From Gnetum montanum (taxonomy: Eukaryota > Streptophyta > Gnetopsida > Gnetales > Gnetaceae), in NCBI GenBank assembly GCA_015680685.1, contig MNCI01010141.1, positions 529,002 through 593,001 on the forward strand: DNA of 64,000 bases, given 5' to 3'. Under the pieces are notes generated by a model. The model searched no databases. It was not told the origin of the DNA and worked only from the letters and a program-made list of their open reading frames with translations. Shown in pieces: positions 21,616 to 34,381 of the stretch. The translations under genes were made by a program, and so were the position numbers. Every line of letters begins with the position of its first letter. Positions within the stretch are counted from its first letter, which is position 1.

Positions 21616-22491
21616 TGATGACCAGTGACATATCCTAATACTCTACCATACAACTCACAAGTGTTCATGTGTGACTAGATTGTAATTCATTGATGGATAA
21701 TATAAGTATGCTAATAGTTGATATTAAGTTCACAATTGTAGTCTTCCGACTTTGAGTTAGTGAAGTTTAAGTGTATGGTTTAACTCATAGGGATGCATAT
21801 GATATGTGATGTTGTAAAGCTCAAATTAAACGTAGTGGTAAACATGATTAAAAATGGAATCAAAATTTAAGGCCAAGTGATGTAGAATTGGAAATCTATT
21901 CTAGCCTAGAGCGATGAGTATCTAGTCCTGGCTTGTCAGTCACGTCTTGGGCTTACATAATTGTCACTGGGATTACTAAGTGGAGTCACTACTGAGCAAA
22001 TTAAGAAAAACCACTACTAGGTTACCAAACAATTACACTTAAATGCTTAAAGCTAGCTGTACTCATTCCACTTAACTATAGAGCATGAAAAGTAAAGTAC
22101 TTGAAAATGTAAAGAGTTAAGCTAATGTAAATAGGAAAATTATGCTAAGTGAACAAAAAACCTAAGGAAATGCTACAATGATGAAAAATAGTCTTGATCT
22201 TTATTATCATTTATGAATTGTGCCCAAGTACAATTCACTTAAATAAAGACTCCATTCAATTGCTTAACACCACATTGTAGGCATTCACTCGTGCTAATAC
22301 TATGAAATAAAATTGTAAGAGTTTTGGTAATAATTGGCAAAAATTGTTATTATTTGTGCATCCAATGTTAGTATTTAGAGGGTTGCATAGCTCTTGAGAC
22401 ATCACATCAACAATGACGTAGCATGAGCTACGATATCATTGATACAATATTGTAGATACAATGGCACACTTGAGAAAAAATGGATTTATCA
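21616..22491 (-). repeat. 3' LTR of element C
   Basis: The LTR is 876 bp; on the minus strand it starts TGATAAATCC after the tract TTGGGGTA and ends TCATCA. It matches the split 5' LTR (33179-33588 plus 40829-41304). U3 repeats here are variants such as ACGATATC and ATTGATACAATA (22420-22460), upstream of a degenerate TATA box. Confidence 0.88.
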
Positions 22492-22757
22492 TACCCCAAC
22501 AATTGACTAGAAACTCATTTTCGAGTTAAGAAAAAATAAGGATAGAATCCCTTACAAAATTGGGAGGTAGACTCAAACTTGACTTGGCTAACTATTGACA
22601 TGAATTTGAATGTGACATTGGTGTTTTTAGAAAATGGAACACAGTTGACATTGACTGTACAGGAAAAATAAAACAAAAACAAAGTAGCCTGATGTAGCTT
22701 TTAGGTTTTAGGTAGTGGAGGCTCCTCCATTGGGTTCTTCCCTTTATTATTAGGCTT

Positions 22758-25700
22758 CTAAAGCTGGTATCTATTTAGGAGTGTTTGAAGATTTTTTTCC
22801 TTTTTCTTGGGATCATGTATCATCTATGCAGATTGTGCAATGTTCGATGAAGTTGGTACCTCCCATGGGCATGGTAGTTGTGGGAACATCTTGTTGGCTT
22901 TGATGTATCATGTTGAAAACTGCCTTTGTTCTTCTTTAAATGCCTTGGACACCTTTCTCGACTTTTAGTAATCAGTCATCTGGCACTTTAGGTTTGCTAC
23001 AACATCCTTTTATCCTTTGTATCCAACCTTTACAATTTTAAGTTCTGAGTTTGCTACATGCAAAATTTTCAAGGAATCCTTTCAATCAACAAAATCTTTC
23101 TCATACATGGCATAAATGGTTGCTACTTGTTGCTTAAGATTATTGCATGGCTAACTTGCTATTAAAATTGCTAGGTTAGCATATCGAAGGTTAGTTAACC
23201 TCATGTACTTTATCTAGTCTTCGATTTGTAGGTCTTTATTCTTTATCTCGATCTAGTGGATGTGGGCTAAGCTATCAAGGATGGGCTACCCGTTGGGTGT
23301 TTGTGTAGTGATGGAATTGATTCTAGCCTTTGACATTTAGGTCTCCTTTTCATTTATCTACTTATACACACCCACTTGATTCCTAAAATGCTCCTTGAGC
23401 TTCTCATGCTTTTTGGCCTTGTTTTATCATGCGCTTATTTCAATTGCAAACTTTTAGTGAATGATGTGCACTTCCTCCATTCATAAGGTTATATTTTCAT
23501 GAGCCAATTTGTTCATGTCTTAGTTGACATGAATGAACTATTCTTGCAATTGATGAATTCTTTCTTTGAAAACATTCTTTTGCTTCTCAATGTTAGTCAA
23601 CCAGGTGTTATCTACAACAAGATTTTTATTCTTCTCTTTTAGGGCAATAAGAGATTTGGCATGTGCGTATGTTTGAGCTTCATCTACTAAGGAATTTCAC
23701 ATAGCCTTCTCTCCACTTGTATGTTTTTGAGATTCAGCTACGTCACTTGATTGGTTTTGAACTATTCAAGCTAGTTTGAAGCTACAAGTTGTGCAGGGTC
23801 CATTCTTTCTACTCTCACTAGTTCTACTAGTAGCATCTACACTTCATTTTCAACATGCTCTACCCTCATTTTTTCCATTACCAAATTTTCTTTTGTGATA
23901 TGAAATCAAATTGCATTGTAGTGATATCACTAGGAATATTAAAGAGATTCCAGGTAACTTGTTTGCAACAGTTTGTCAAGAATGTCTTCATGCTTTGTTG
24001 GTGTCATTAAGGTATTGGCGAGTATTTGAGCATCTTTGGTTCCAAAAATATCACTTAGTAGCACAACGGTAACATTAAAAAAACTCTTTGAAGTGGTTAG
24101 CTATCAATTTTCTTGCTCCTACTATATCTTCGTGTTGCTTGACTACAATTGTGACACCTTCACCAATTTCTAGCATTACTTGAAAGGATGTAGTGTTCCT
24201 TGATATCTGTTGTGCCCAATCCTCTTCTCCTCCTGCCTGCAAAGATACTTATCTACTAGTAGGTCCTGTGGAAACTATAGGTATTATAGAGCTTTCTCAT
24301 ACTCTGTAAAGGGCAGAACCCTCCCTTGCTCCCCAGGTAATGGGATCTATGATTTGGCATAAATGGCTCATAGAAGGATGGTGATGAGTAGTGAGCTACC
24401 CCTACACCTAACCATATGAATCATGAAGTGTTCACATGTGGTCCAGTTAAATTCTATAGGCTCTATAGTTTCTGGTACACTAGTCTTATAGAAAGTGAAC
24501 CTTGCCCTAATGGTCATTCATTGTCTTTCGAATTACACTTCTAATGCACATGATATGATCAAGTATAATCGAGGCATATGATTTTTATTATTTTTTGTCT
24601 TATTTTCTTTGGTGCTTAAAGTAAAGAGATGAAGTAATTTAACAACTAATTTAGTTTAACTAAATAACTAATCTCTAACTAGTTCTAACATAAGCATTCG
24701 GTCCTACTTTCTATACATGTCTTGAACCCACGTATCCACTATTGGGTTACCAAGTGCTACGCTATTGGGTGCACCAAGTAATAGTGTTGCTGGGATTACC
24801 AAGCGAATATGTGTTTATGCTCGAAATGGTCATACTTATGTGTTTAATCTATTTATCTTAATTAATTAATTGATCATTTGAAGTCTAATTTAGCTTAATT
24901 AATGGCATAATTAATGAAAATAATAAATGCATAAATAAATCATTAATCTATTTTAAGTGCTGTAAGGTTTGATCAAAAGGCTTGTCTCTATTTCCATATA
25001 CATTGGTGTGGTTCAGGTACAATAGTGCTCCAATAAAGATTCGTACACTTTCTAACTCCTGCTATGGGCACTTAGAGAAATATTCTAACTTTGAAAAGGA
25101 CAAACTATAAGAGCTCTGCTACTACTATGACTTGAATGATCATACACACAGTTGTGAGCTTGTATTTATAGTTTTTGCCACAAGATTGTGTTAATGGGGC
25201 CCTGTAGACATAGCAAATGCTATGTCGATGTGGCCCCGTCGATGGGACAACACCATGTAAATAGGACCCCATTGATGAGGCCATGTTAACGTGGTTCCAT
25301 CAACATGACACTTTGATGCTCATCAGATAGTAATCTTGTGGCGGTGGTAAAGCATGTTTCTTAGGTCTATCACCTACAGGTGTTGATCCACTGGGCCTTG
25401 CTTGTTGCTATAGATTAGTAGCTGGAATGTTATTGGTTGATGTAAATCTTGCTACTCCCTTAGTGCTTGCTAGCTTCTCTAGTTGATCTTTCTTGGTAGC
25501 ATTGGCTTTGAAATTTCCATGTAGGATGCATTCTAGTCCTTTCTTGAAACATTGTTTATGTAACCTAGGATCCTTGCTTGCTTGAATAGCTTCTTGATTA
25601 GGCAAGGAAATGACAATGTCAATTTCCCTACCTTTTTCTCCTCAAACCTCCTTTGCATCTTTAGGAAGATCATATGGGCGATATTAGCATTGAAATTTTT

Positions 25701-26417
25701 CATCAAAATTGCTTTTCCTCTGGCTGCATATGTAGAGATCCTATTGAGCCTTTTTATTGGGAACAAGTAATAGGTTCCAATCTTGAAATAAATCTTTTCA
25801 ATAGTAGTGAGCTCACTATAGTCTTTATCTTCCTTACGATAGGCTCTTTGTAGCCATAACTTTTTAGCATTGATGTTAGACCTTGTAGAGGTTTCTGTGA
25901 CATTGGCTCTAACATTTGGAATGTTTAAGGCCTTTACTATTGCTTAAATAGAATATGGCATGGAGATTCCTTCAATTTTTATAGTTGCATAATATTGCTT
26001 GTTTTTCCAATATTGATAAACCTCTCCTAAGTACCATTCAACATTGTTGGATAGGATTTGTCACAAGGGAGATTCTTGGAGTTACATCTTGATAACTTAT
26101 AGAGCAAACTCCATGAATGGCCCAATGTTTAATTCCAAAATGATCGTGGACATCATAGATTTCTCCCAGATGGCCTGAAGGTAGTCTGCAAACAATGTGA
26201 GATATTATCCCTATTTAGGTGCTAGTGATGTCTATACTTTAGCTTGTGCTAACTATTCAATAGTAGGGGTATGTTAATAAATGCTAAATGATTAGGCCTC
26301 TTGCTTTACATGTTTAGCCTATGAGGTTTGTCCTCTTGCTTGATCTCTTTCTCCACCTCTTGGTCTTTTGCTACTAAGTTGTGAGGGTCCCTCTACTGTA
26401 GATCTCTTGGGAGCCAT
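22758..26417 (-). pseudogene. Accessory ORF of element C, split by a solo LTR
   Basis: ATG 26417 follows TGATTGCAA, the decayed acceptor-like site. The N-terminal block lies at 26417-25331 (open segment 25766-25533 with YYLFPIKRLNRISTYAARG and FPCLIKKLFKQAR), and the linker and coiled coil at 24381-22758, ending at TAG 22760-22758. A 944-bp solo LTR (24382-25325) separates the two parts. Many stops and frameshifts are present. Order and length agree with A and B, with one copy of the coiled-coil segment. Confidence 0.68.
24382..25325 (-). repeat. Solo LTR 1 inside element C
   Basis: A 944-bp LTR sits alone, with TGATGAG...TCATCA termini and flanks GATGG (24377-24381) and GATAG (25326-25330), a target duplication with one mismatch. 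It breaks the accessory ORF of C. The minus-strand TATA box is ACTATAAATACAAGC near 25168. Its U3 repeats are of a different type (repeated ATCGACGGGG/ATGGGACC-like units) from the GATATC type. No internal region is attached, as expected after LTR-LTR recombination. Confidence 0.85.
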
Positions 26418-26960
26418 TTGCAATCATTAAGGATTCAAGATTACGAAGGGGTTTAAATAGGTTCCTAATGGTTCATAATCATTTCTTGTATTCTTTCTTT
26501 GATTTAGCTTTTTATCATTTTTATCAGTTATGGCTCTTATCATGATTGCAGAGTTAGAGAAATTTCAAAAGGAATTTCCAATGGTTATATCTTTGATTAT
26601 TATGACCCCTCATAATTATCATTTTTTTATTTATCGTATTCTTGAGTGGTTGGTATGGTTGGTTAGGAGAATTGGTTAAGTCTATTGAATTTTAATTAAT
26701 TATTTAATTGAAATATTCTTATTATATTCTTATACTTACCCTTGATATTATATTCTAAGTGTTAGGAAATTTTGGCTTAATCTTCCTTTTCTATGTGCAA
26801 TAAACACCTCCACGACTAAGTTGAGCACTTTGGGATTAATAGGGTTCAAGAATTTTGCAAATTGGAGTTGCAGTGAGGAAGTTATGGTGTTGGGAATTTT
26901 GGGAATTAGAGCTTGGAAAAATTACAAAAACTCCCTTGTGTTGAAATGGAAGAATGAAAA
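26418..26960 (-). other. Leader / putative intron of the accessory unit in element C
   Basis: This is non-coding sequence between the internal TATA-like block and the accessory ATG. It shares short blocks with the same interval of element B (12804-13375), including a TTGAACCC...CAACTTAGT-like stretch. No donor site can be fixed with confidence. Confidence 0.4.
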
Positions 26961-26974
26961 TTTTTCTGGCTCCC

Positions 26975-27090
26975 CTACTCTTATATATTATTTTTATATG
27001 CATGACATTGTTGATACAACATCGTAGCTTTGATGTCACAGATCATATGACATCGTAGTTATGATGTCATGCCAAAAAATTTTGAAATTT
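26975..27090 (-). promoter_or_regulatory. U3-like internal promoter upstream of the accessory ORF (element C)
   Basis: On the minus strand, four ATGACATC/ACGATGTC-type near-palindromic units (27085-27005) are followed by TATATAAGAG (26990-26981). This is the same order as in LTR U3 and in element B at 13475-13381, about 0.56 kb upstream of the accessory ATG. The repeat unit resembles that of solo LTR 2 and the C LTR more than the GATATC type. Confidence 0.45.
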
Positions 27091-28620
27091 TGAAAACTTT
27101 TGATGGAGAAATTGAATCAATTGAATAGTTTGAAAGATATGGAGACTATCTAAAGGGTTTTGAATCATAGATGATGCTTAGATTTGAAAAATTTGGCGTT
27201 CAAGGATCATAAGTAAGGAATCTTGGTAACAAAGGCTTATTGGGTATATATGAGATGGATTGAGGATTATTAACATATGGAAGGATTATAAAACTTTTGG
27301 AAAGTAAACTTGAGTGCTAAAGTATCTTGGAGGCATAAGATGATGTGGAATTGGTTGTCAAGTCTGAGGTATAAGAGTTATGCAAGTGGGTCTTCCCCAA
27401 AGTAGGCTTCAGCTCTTAATGCCCTTGTATAATCACAACTACAAGTGTCCATAGGCACTTAAGGAGTTGAATGTAAAACATAGTTATCTTCCAAGATACA
27501 CATATCAGTATGGACTTAATGAGAAAATAACACTATATTATACCAAATTATGATTATATATATAGCAATGAGGTAGAATGAGAGTAGCAGGGATTACAAA
27601 ACATGGGACATGAGGTGTCTTACCATAGGAATAATAAATTCTATATGTGATACATGGTCAAAGTAATCATTAGCCATTCCATCCAAGATCCAAACTAAGT
27701 TCATTCCACTTACTAATGACATTGTATTACATCATCCCCAAGACTAACAACCACAAGACTACCATTGTTGCAAGAAGTATTATGACTTGGAAATGTAGTT
27801 CAAGGAAGGAGTTTATTAATAACACACTTATTTTTGAGATTTTTGAGAAGCCTTCTACCTTCAAGCATGGGTAACATGTTTTTCGAGTGGGACCCTTAGA
27901 AATTTTATTTTGTGCTTTTATTATATTTTTACTATGTTGGCCTTACTAGAAGACTACCTTCAGGAAAGGGTAACATGTCTTTCACATGACATGGTAAGGA
28001 AATACTTATTGTACTCATACTTTCATTTTTCATTAGAACTCAAGAAAATAATACACTTAAAAATAGGATAAAACTCATAGTAGTAGTTTTAGAGAATCCA
28101 CAAATTCCCTTGATGTCATACCCTTTTCATTCTCACTTGGTTCTTCACTCTTCTATGCAAGCATAATGATCACAAGTTTACTTTAGTTTTATTGTAGAAA
28201 CTAATATCATTATGGCCATGGTAAGAACCTCTTATTACTAGAAATGAGTGGATGAATGATGTGGTCTCAATGTATATAGAATGAGTCATTCATGATTTGA
28301 TAATATAGGGATATCTTCACCTTATTGGGACTACATCTTGCTTTATTCCTTTACACTATATTGGAAAATTAACAAAAATATGTACAAAAAAATAGCGAAA
28401 ATCATAGAAAAATGGAAAAATAAAAAAAGAATTTGAAAGATGTTAAAAAATAACAAATGTTTAAGAAATGAAAAAGTATAAAAGAATGAAAAGATATTAA
28501 AGAATATGAAAAAATAATAAGAAAAAGAAAAAATTATAACAAATAATTAAAAAAAATTAAAAAGCACTTATCAATTTCTATGTCAAGATAGGGCATCTTC
28601 CCCACAACTGAACTCATAGG
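27091..28620 (-). other. Non-coding spacer of element C
   Basis: No gene is seen. Blocks near 27370-27470, 27590-27720 and 28080-28330 align with the spacers of B, D and E. The stretch 28340-28560 is an A-rich run of AAAAATA-type sequence. It joins directly to the protease relic where D has RT, RNase H and integrase. Confidence 0.55.
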
Positions 28621-28949
28621 CGAATATTCAAAAAATGAACCCTAGATCCCCTGGATCATATACTCTAAGTTTCTTATTTATATCCTTAGTGATTTAGTTT
28701 TTCATTTATTATTCCATAAGGACATATATCCCATTGGACTAGATGATTTGTCCATTTTAGAAGGTCCAACTATAGTTTCTTATTTATTCTTAAATTCAAA
28801 TTTTGAGTTTACATTTTCACTATTTGCTAGTGTATGATTATGATTTAGGATATTCTTTTGTAAGTTCTTAGTTTGGATCATTTTCTTGGAATATGAGTTA
28901 ATAAGTGAATCAGATGTTTCCATGCATATTTTAGAAAATTTTATGTTCT

Positions 28950-29560
28950 TAGTTATTAGCCACTTGGTGTCTTTTGGTTATTGGAAAATTTTTCTTCTTG
29001 TTCACACACTTGTTTCTTCCATCTATTGTGGGCTTGTGTAAGGATTATGTTAACATTTTGAAGTTTCAGTCCACAATTGCATCCTTCTTTATCATCAGTA
29101 ATGCATGAAATTCTTTGCATATGTATGGCTCCTTGCTCATCTTCCTTAGAAATATCCACATATAAGTCTCTTATTCCTAACTTAGCATCAATGCCATGAT
29201 CTCTCCATAATGATAGGAAATTCCCTATAATCATTCTTTACATTGATCACTAGAAAATTTGTTGGATAAGACCATTCATTAATAGTGGTTACAACATCTT
29301 CTATCTATCTCAAAGAAATGGTGAAAGATTGATCTACTCGCTTTAACCTTATGTTGCATTTCTTTAAGGGTAGTAGGTTTTATACCTTGTATGTTTCTTG
29401 AGTTATCAAGTTAACTTTGGAATGTGAGTCTAGTAGATCCTTGCATGGTGAATTTCTAGTAATTTGTAAATAAACAAAAGTAATTCTTGGATTAATTATT
29501 TTCTTAGGAAGATGTCTTTCCATTATCCAATTTGATAGTTAACATGATAGTCACAATCTT
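28950..29560 (-). pseudogene. Aspartic protease relic of element C
   Basis: On the minus strand a retroviral-type protease is recognisable. The active-site region near 29435 reads LLDSHSKVNLI, where D has LLDSGSNVNL, so the catalytic-motif Gly is replaced by His. The later flap and C-terminal parts run to about 28956. Stops and frameshifts interrupt it. It follows gag directly; sequence homologous to the spacer comes next, with RT absent. Confidence 0.6.
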
Positions 29561-29599
29561 TTGATTTGATTATTGTAGAAGCAGGATGTTTGTAGGAGG

Positions 29600-32500
29600 A
29601 TCGCTCATAGAAGAAACTTATTTGGATGAAGTCCTTGCTCACCAATCTTTTTTTGACTTATCCTAAAGAATGGAAATATATGAGATTCTCCTTTAGTGTT
29701 GATGGTGTGATCCTCTCTCCATATATTCATTGTCCTAACAATATTTTTTGATGGTTGTGATTGTAGTTCTCCTTGCATGACTAGTGGCAATACTATTGGT
29801 AGAGAATTGGAAGGTTGGGTTGATGAACCAGCTACTAGTTGATGTGCATAAGGATTGGGATCCATCCTTGAAGTTGTGGACCTATAATATTTTGATGGAT
29901 AATAATGAGAAGTGTGAATCGAAGAATTTCCTAAAGAGATTGGACATTGAACGTAATATCCATAAGGATTCAATTATGTGTATGGATATTGTTGTTTTAG
30001 TGGTGGCATTGCCCATGCTTATGGTTGTTGCCACTACTATTGGTATGCTTTTGTGGTTGACAGTAGGCTCTGCTTGGGTAGTAGGTTGGATGAAAGGGTT
30101 GTTTGAGATTATCCTAAGGATAAGATAATTGTCTTGACATTTGATTTTTAATAAATCTTGAATTGAATGCAAATGTCCTAGACTCTTGCAAGTGGACTAT
30201 AACAAGGCAACATCCTTTAGGATGTTCATACTAGCACACATTGCATCCTTCTTCTTCTTCTAAACTAGAGTCCATACATTCCTTAATTGTAGCAACTTTT
30301 CCTTTCTATTTATAACTTTCTCATCTATGATCTCTTATGTTCTTCTTGAGTTCTTGTTTAGTTTTTTCTTCCACTATCTTAAGAGTTGTAGCAAAACACT
30401 CATGCACTGAGTTTCACATTTTCTCTACCTTTGTTGCTATGTTAGTAACTAATTTTTGAGTTGGTAGATTATTTTTCTAGATGACGTCCTCCAAGGTCTC
30501 ATCTTCTTATTTGTCACACATTTGAGCATGCCATTTTCTTATTAATGGATCTTGGTTATACTGTTCAGCTGATGCTCTCTTCTTTAGTAGTTCTTCTTCT
30601 TTTACCACTTGGTCTATCAACCTTTGGATTTTATGAGTGATCATCTTTATTAATATTTCTTGGGCATAGATCCCAAGGATTTATCTAGTTTTGTTTCTTA
30701 ATTCGTTAATGATATGTCTGAGTTGTTTCCTCTTTGAGAATCCATGGCCTAGGCATCTATATAGTAGAGAATAATATCTATTCATTGCTGCATCAAGAGA
30801 TTCATATGTCCCTTGATTCCATCCCTTAATTTTCTTTCTTAAATTTGATACTCTTGAGTAAGTTTTATACTTATCATTAAAAAGATCTAGCATGGTACTT
30901 CATCTTCTAATTGACTATGGTTCTAAGGATTTGTACTAGTTCTCTATCTCTTTGATGAGTATTCTATGAAACAAATTTAGTTTCTACCAATCACTCTCAA
31001 TGTTTTTAAGGGTGATGAGTTGTGAGGTACCTCTACACTCAACCATATGAATCACAAGCATTCACACACAATCCAGTTGAATTCCGTGGATGGGACTAGT
31101 TGTGGTATCTAGTTCGTTATGCTTTGATCATAGTTCACTGTCTACCCACTCAGACTAGTGGTAGCTTTGTCACATATGGTTTAGTCCAAGTGAGGCATAT
31201 GATGTTGTTCCTAGTTCTAAGCTACTCTTGATGGCGATAACCAGATGAATTAATTAAACTAATGAATAATGAAAAACAAGATCTAAACTAGCCTATGGAT
31301 GATGTATCTGCTCTTAACTATCCACACATGTCTTGGACTTCATGAGATTAGTTTTGGGGTTGTCAAGTGTACGTCATTGGTTGTGCCAAATGATACACCT
31401 CTAGATTACCAAGTATTTACACTTAAACACTTGTAATTAAGGCATACACATTTTTCTTAATAACATGAATAGTAATAGCAATAAATGAAAATATTTAGCT
31501 AAAGAAAGTAATAAATAATTAACAATTAAAAGAAATAATAATCTAAGTGGATGCTGCAATGATGGGAATAATCTCGATCTTTATTGCTAGTCATGTAACA
31601 TATCCAAGTATGTTACACTTGAACAAAGGTGCCATATGATTACAAGCATTGCACTGCTGGCATGCACTGGAAATAATAGACTTTAAAGAAAAGAAACTAA
31701 AGACTAACTTGAAAACTGACTCAAAATGGGAGCCCAGGCATTGTACTTATAGGCCAGAGTATATACCTTGACGTCAAGTACTTGATGTTACATCTAGGTC
31801 CCAATGTCACATCCAAGACCCAACGTCATGCACGTGATGTCGTGGCTTTGACATCACATACCCGATGTCGGAGTAGACAAAAAATAGTGCTTTATTAGAT
31901 GTCAAGGCTTCAATGTTAAGGCTCTGATGTCAAGATAGGAAAATCATGACTCATTAGAGGGCACATGCATCATGAAATGCTTAAAGACGGTGTTGTGAAT
32001 TTGTGTTATATCCACCTTCAAATTTGGGAATGTTGTTCATGTCTAGTCACTTGATGCAACTATCTTTTACGTGCCTAGTAGGGATATATACAACTTCTCT
32101 TATATTTATCACATTACAAGTGGCTAGTAGGGGTTGTTCATAGTTGTTAGGTTCCTAGGCTTTGTTGTAGTGGTGACCCCTTTGATGTTCATAACGTTCT
32201 CTATCCTCATGCCTGATTCTATCTCTTCATCATTCATAATCATCCTCTTCATCATCAAGATATCTTCTTATGTATTCATTTCTCTCATAATCTCTTTGTT
32301 CTTCCTTGTCATGGTCTCTTGATCTTCATTTCCTCTTGTCAAACTCCATAGATGAATGTGAAGAAGAAGTAGTAGTTTGAGAATCATGCTAGCTGGTTCT
32401 GCTTTTGTGACTTCATGATTCATTCTCTTTTAGTTCTATAGAAGCTTTAGGCATTAAGCTTGATCTATGTCTAAAGTATTTTGTATTCCTTCCAAGGTCC

Positions 32501-33155
32501 TCTGCCAGAGTCAACTTTAAGTTTGTGTTCGCAAGATCTTCAATATGTATTATTGGTGTATGGGAGTGAGATCCATGAGTTTGATAGAAATTTTGAACTT
32601 TGAATAAAGCATCTTTTATTTCTTCTAGGACAACTATTTGAGGTACTTCCTTTCTCATGTCACGTTCATGTTGTGCCTCCATAATGACATCCCCTCTTGC
32701 CTAAGGCTCTATTAGCAGGTAGAACCTTGTTAAGTCCTGTGTGACTTGATAGATTTCTTGTTCATGACATAGGTTGGCCTTCATGAGGATTGCTTGAAAC
32801 ATTAGTAATATCAAATATTCTAGTGGTAGAACTATGTTACCCTGTAAGTCTCCATTTGAGTTATTCGGCCTGGTGAAGCTTGAATGTGAAATTAAGATAG
32901 TATGGATCAGTATGAGCATATGTAATCCTTGTTTGCATCAGTGCATTCCAATATTCTTCATCATTTTTTCTATCAAGACTTCTTTGAACTTATTTGATAG
33001 GTGATAATTTTCATCTAAGTGTGAAAGCTATGTTATATTTTCGATGCTTAAGTGTGTGTGTGTGTATAATTATGTTTGACTAAAGATGTGAAAAATGAAC
33101 TTTGTAGTTTTTGATATAATGAACTTCTTAAGATCAACTACTAAGCACACATTGA
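29600..33155 (-). pseudogene. gag of element C, interrupted by a solo LTR
   Basis: The N-terminal part (32919-32701: DLQGNIVLPLEYLI, and 32682-32413) matches gag of D, E and G. The capsid-type domain is at about 32060-31957 and 31012-30680, with MLDLFNDKYKTYSRVSNLR near 30890 and a Tyr/Cys-rich stretch after it. The C-terminal Pro/Tyr/Ser-rich part is at 29973-29605 (NPYGYYVQ). The 944-bp solo LTR at 31013-31956 splits the capsid region between an HDACALQNIESEW-like pair of halves. Many stops; no zinc knuckle seen. Confidence 0.7.
31013..31956 (-). repeat. Solo LTR 2 inside gag of element C
   Basis: This is a 944-bp LTR with TAATGAGTCATG (first G mutated to A) at its start and a TCATCA-end tail. 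Flanks AAGGG (31008-31012) and GAGGG (31957-31961) form a target duplication with one mismatch. The U3 repeat units are GATGTCA/TGACATC-type, 31768-31930. The gag reading resumes in register on both sides, which supports a clean insertion. Confidence 0.85.
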
Positions 33156-33159
33156 CACA

Positions 33160-33178
33160 TCCCTAACAACGGCACCAA
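33160..33178 (-). other. Primer-binding site of element C
   Basis: Directly 3' of the 5' LTR the minus strand reads TTGGTGCCGTTGTTAGGGA. It is close to the TGGCGCCGTTGCCGGGGA site that Athila/Tat elements use with tRNA-Asp, with a few substitutions. Confidence 0.7.
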
Positions 33179-33588
33179 TGATGGGTAGTGGCATATTCCA
33201 ATACTCTACCTTATAAGTCACAAGTGTTCATGCATGACCAGATTATAATTCGTAGATAGATAATGTAAGTATGCTAGTAGTTGATATTAAGTTTGCAATT
33301 TTTGTTTTCCTACTTTGATTTAGTGATGTCTAAGTGTATGGTTTAACTCAGAACGAGGCATATGATATGAATGTTGTAAGGCTCAAATTACTCCTAGTGG
33401 TAAACATGATTAAAAATGGAATCAAGGTCTAAGTCTAAGTGATACATAAATAGAAATCTATTCTAGGTTAGAGTGATGAGTATTTGATCTTGGCTTGCCA
33501 ATCACATCTTGAACTTATGTAATTATCATTGAGATTACCAAGTAGAGTCATTATTGAGCAAATCAAGTGAAACCACTACTAGGTTACT
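33179..33588 (-). repeat. 5' LTR of element C, R/U5 side (split by element E)
   Basis: This holds the 3' part of the LTR, ending TCATCA-like at 33179. It breaks at GTTAC (33584-33588), the target duplication of element E. The other part is 40829-41304. Confidence 0.88.
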
Positions 33589-34381
33589 GATGAGTGGCGA
33601 GGTACCCCTACACTCAACCATAAGAATACGAGTGTAGCACGCACGATCCAGTCAAACTCCACAGAATAAGTGCCTACACGCCTCATGGAACACTTAGGGT
33701 TAATCATTCATTGTCTTCCCAGACTTACTTGTAGTTGTCACGGTTGTATGGTTAAGTAAGTCTGAGGTATATGATTTTTATGTCTTTTATATTTTATCTC
33801 CTATGCTAGTGAGGTGAAGGGTTGAAGAGACTAATTGAATAACTTTAACTAACTAACTAAACCTTAATTAACCTAGCATCAGCATCTATTCCCACTTACC
33901 GTTCACACCCTAAACTAATGCAACCTTGGTTACCAAACGCTAAGCGTTGCTAGGATCACCAAGCGTAACGCACATGCTCGAAGCGGTCGTATTGAGGCAC
34001 TTGACTAGGAGAGAAGGGTTGAGAGAGAATTAATAACTAATAAAGCATTTAAATGGTGAATAATAAATAATAGTAAATAAAGTCCTAATTAGCCTATTCC
34101 ATGCACTGCAAGGTTTATCCAAGAAGTTCATCTTTATTTCTATACACAAACTTGTGTTCAGGTATAATGTTTGCTTGAATAAAGATCCGTTCACTTTGGA
34201 GTTCCTACTACGGGCACATGGAAATTAATTTATCTTTGGAGAGGGAAAACTGCCAGAGTTTTGCTATGGTCTAGGCCTAGATGTGGAAACAAGGGAGAGC
34301 CGCCTCTTATTTATAGACTTGGTGGCGCACCGCGATATCGTGTACGTGATATCGCGGCCCATGCAATATCGTGTCCCATCA
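33589..34381 (-). repeat. 3' LTR of element E
   Basis: The LTR is 793 bp, with TGATGGGACACG at its start on the minus strand. The tail GGTACCTCGCCACTCATCA lies at 33589. GATATC palindromes lie between 34330 and 34370, just upstream of the TATA box (TCTATAAATAAG, minus strand, about 34318). It lacks the 153-bp duplication found in the 5' LTR. Confidence 0.92.

Noticed and set aside
32134-32322. Hydrophobic plus-strand ORF resembling a membrane protein
   Set aside because: It is antisense to the Asp/Glu/Arg-rich part of gag in element C, which reads as Ile/Phe/Ser-rich on the opposite strand.
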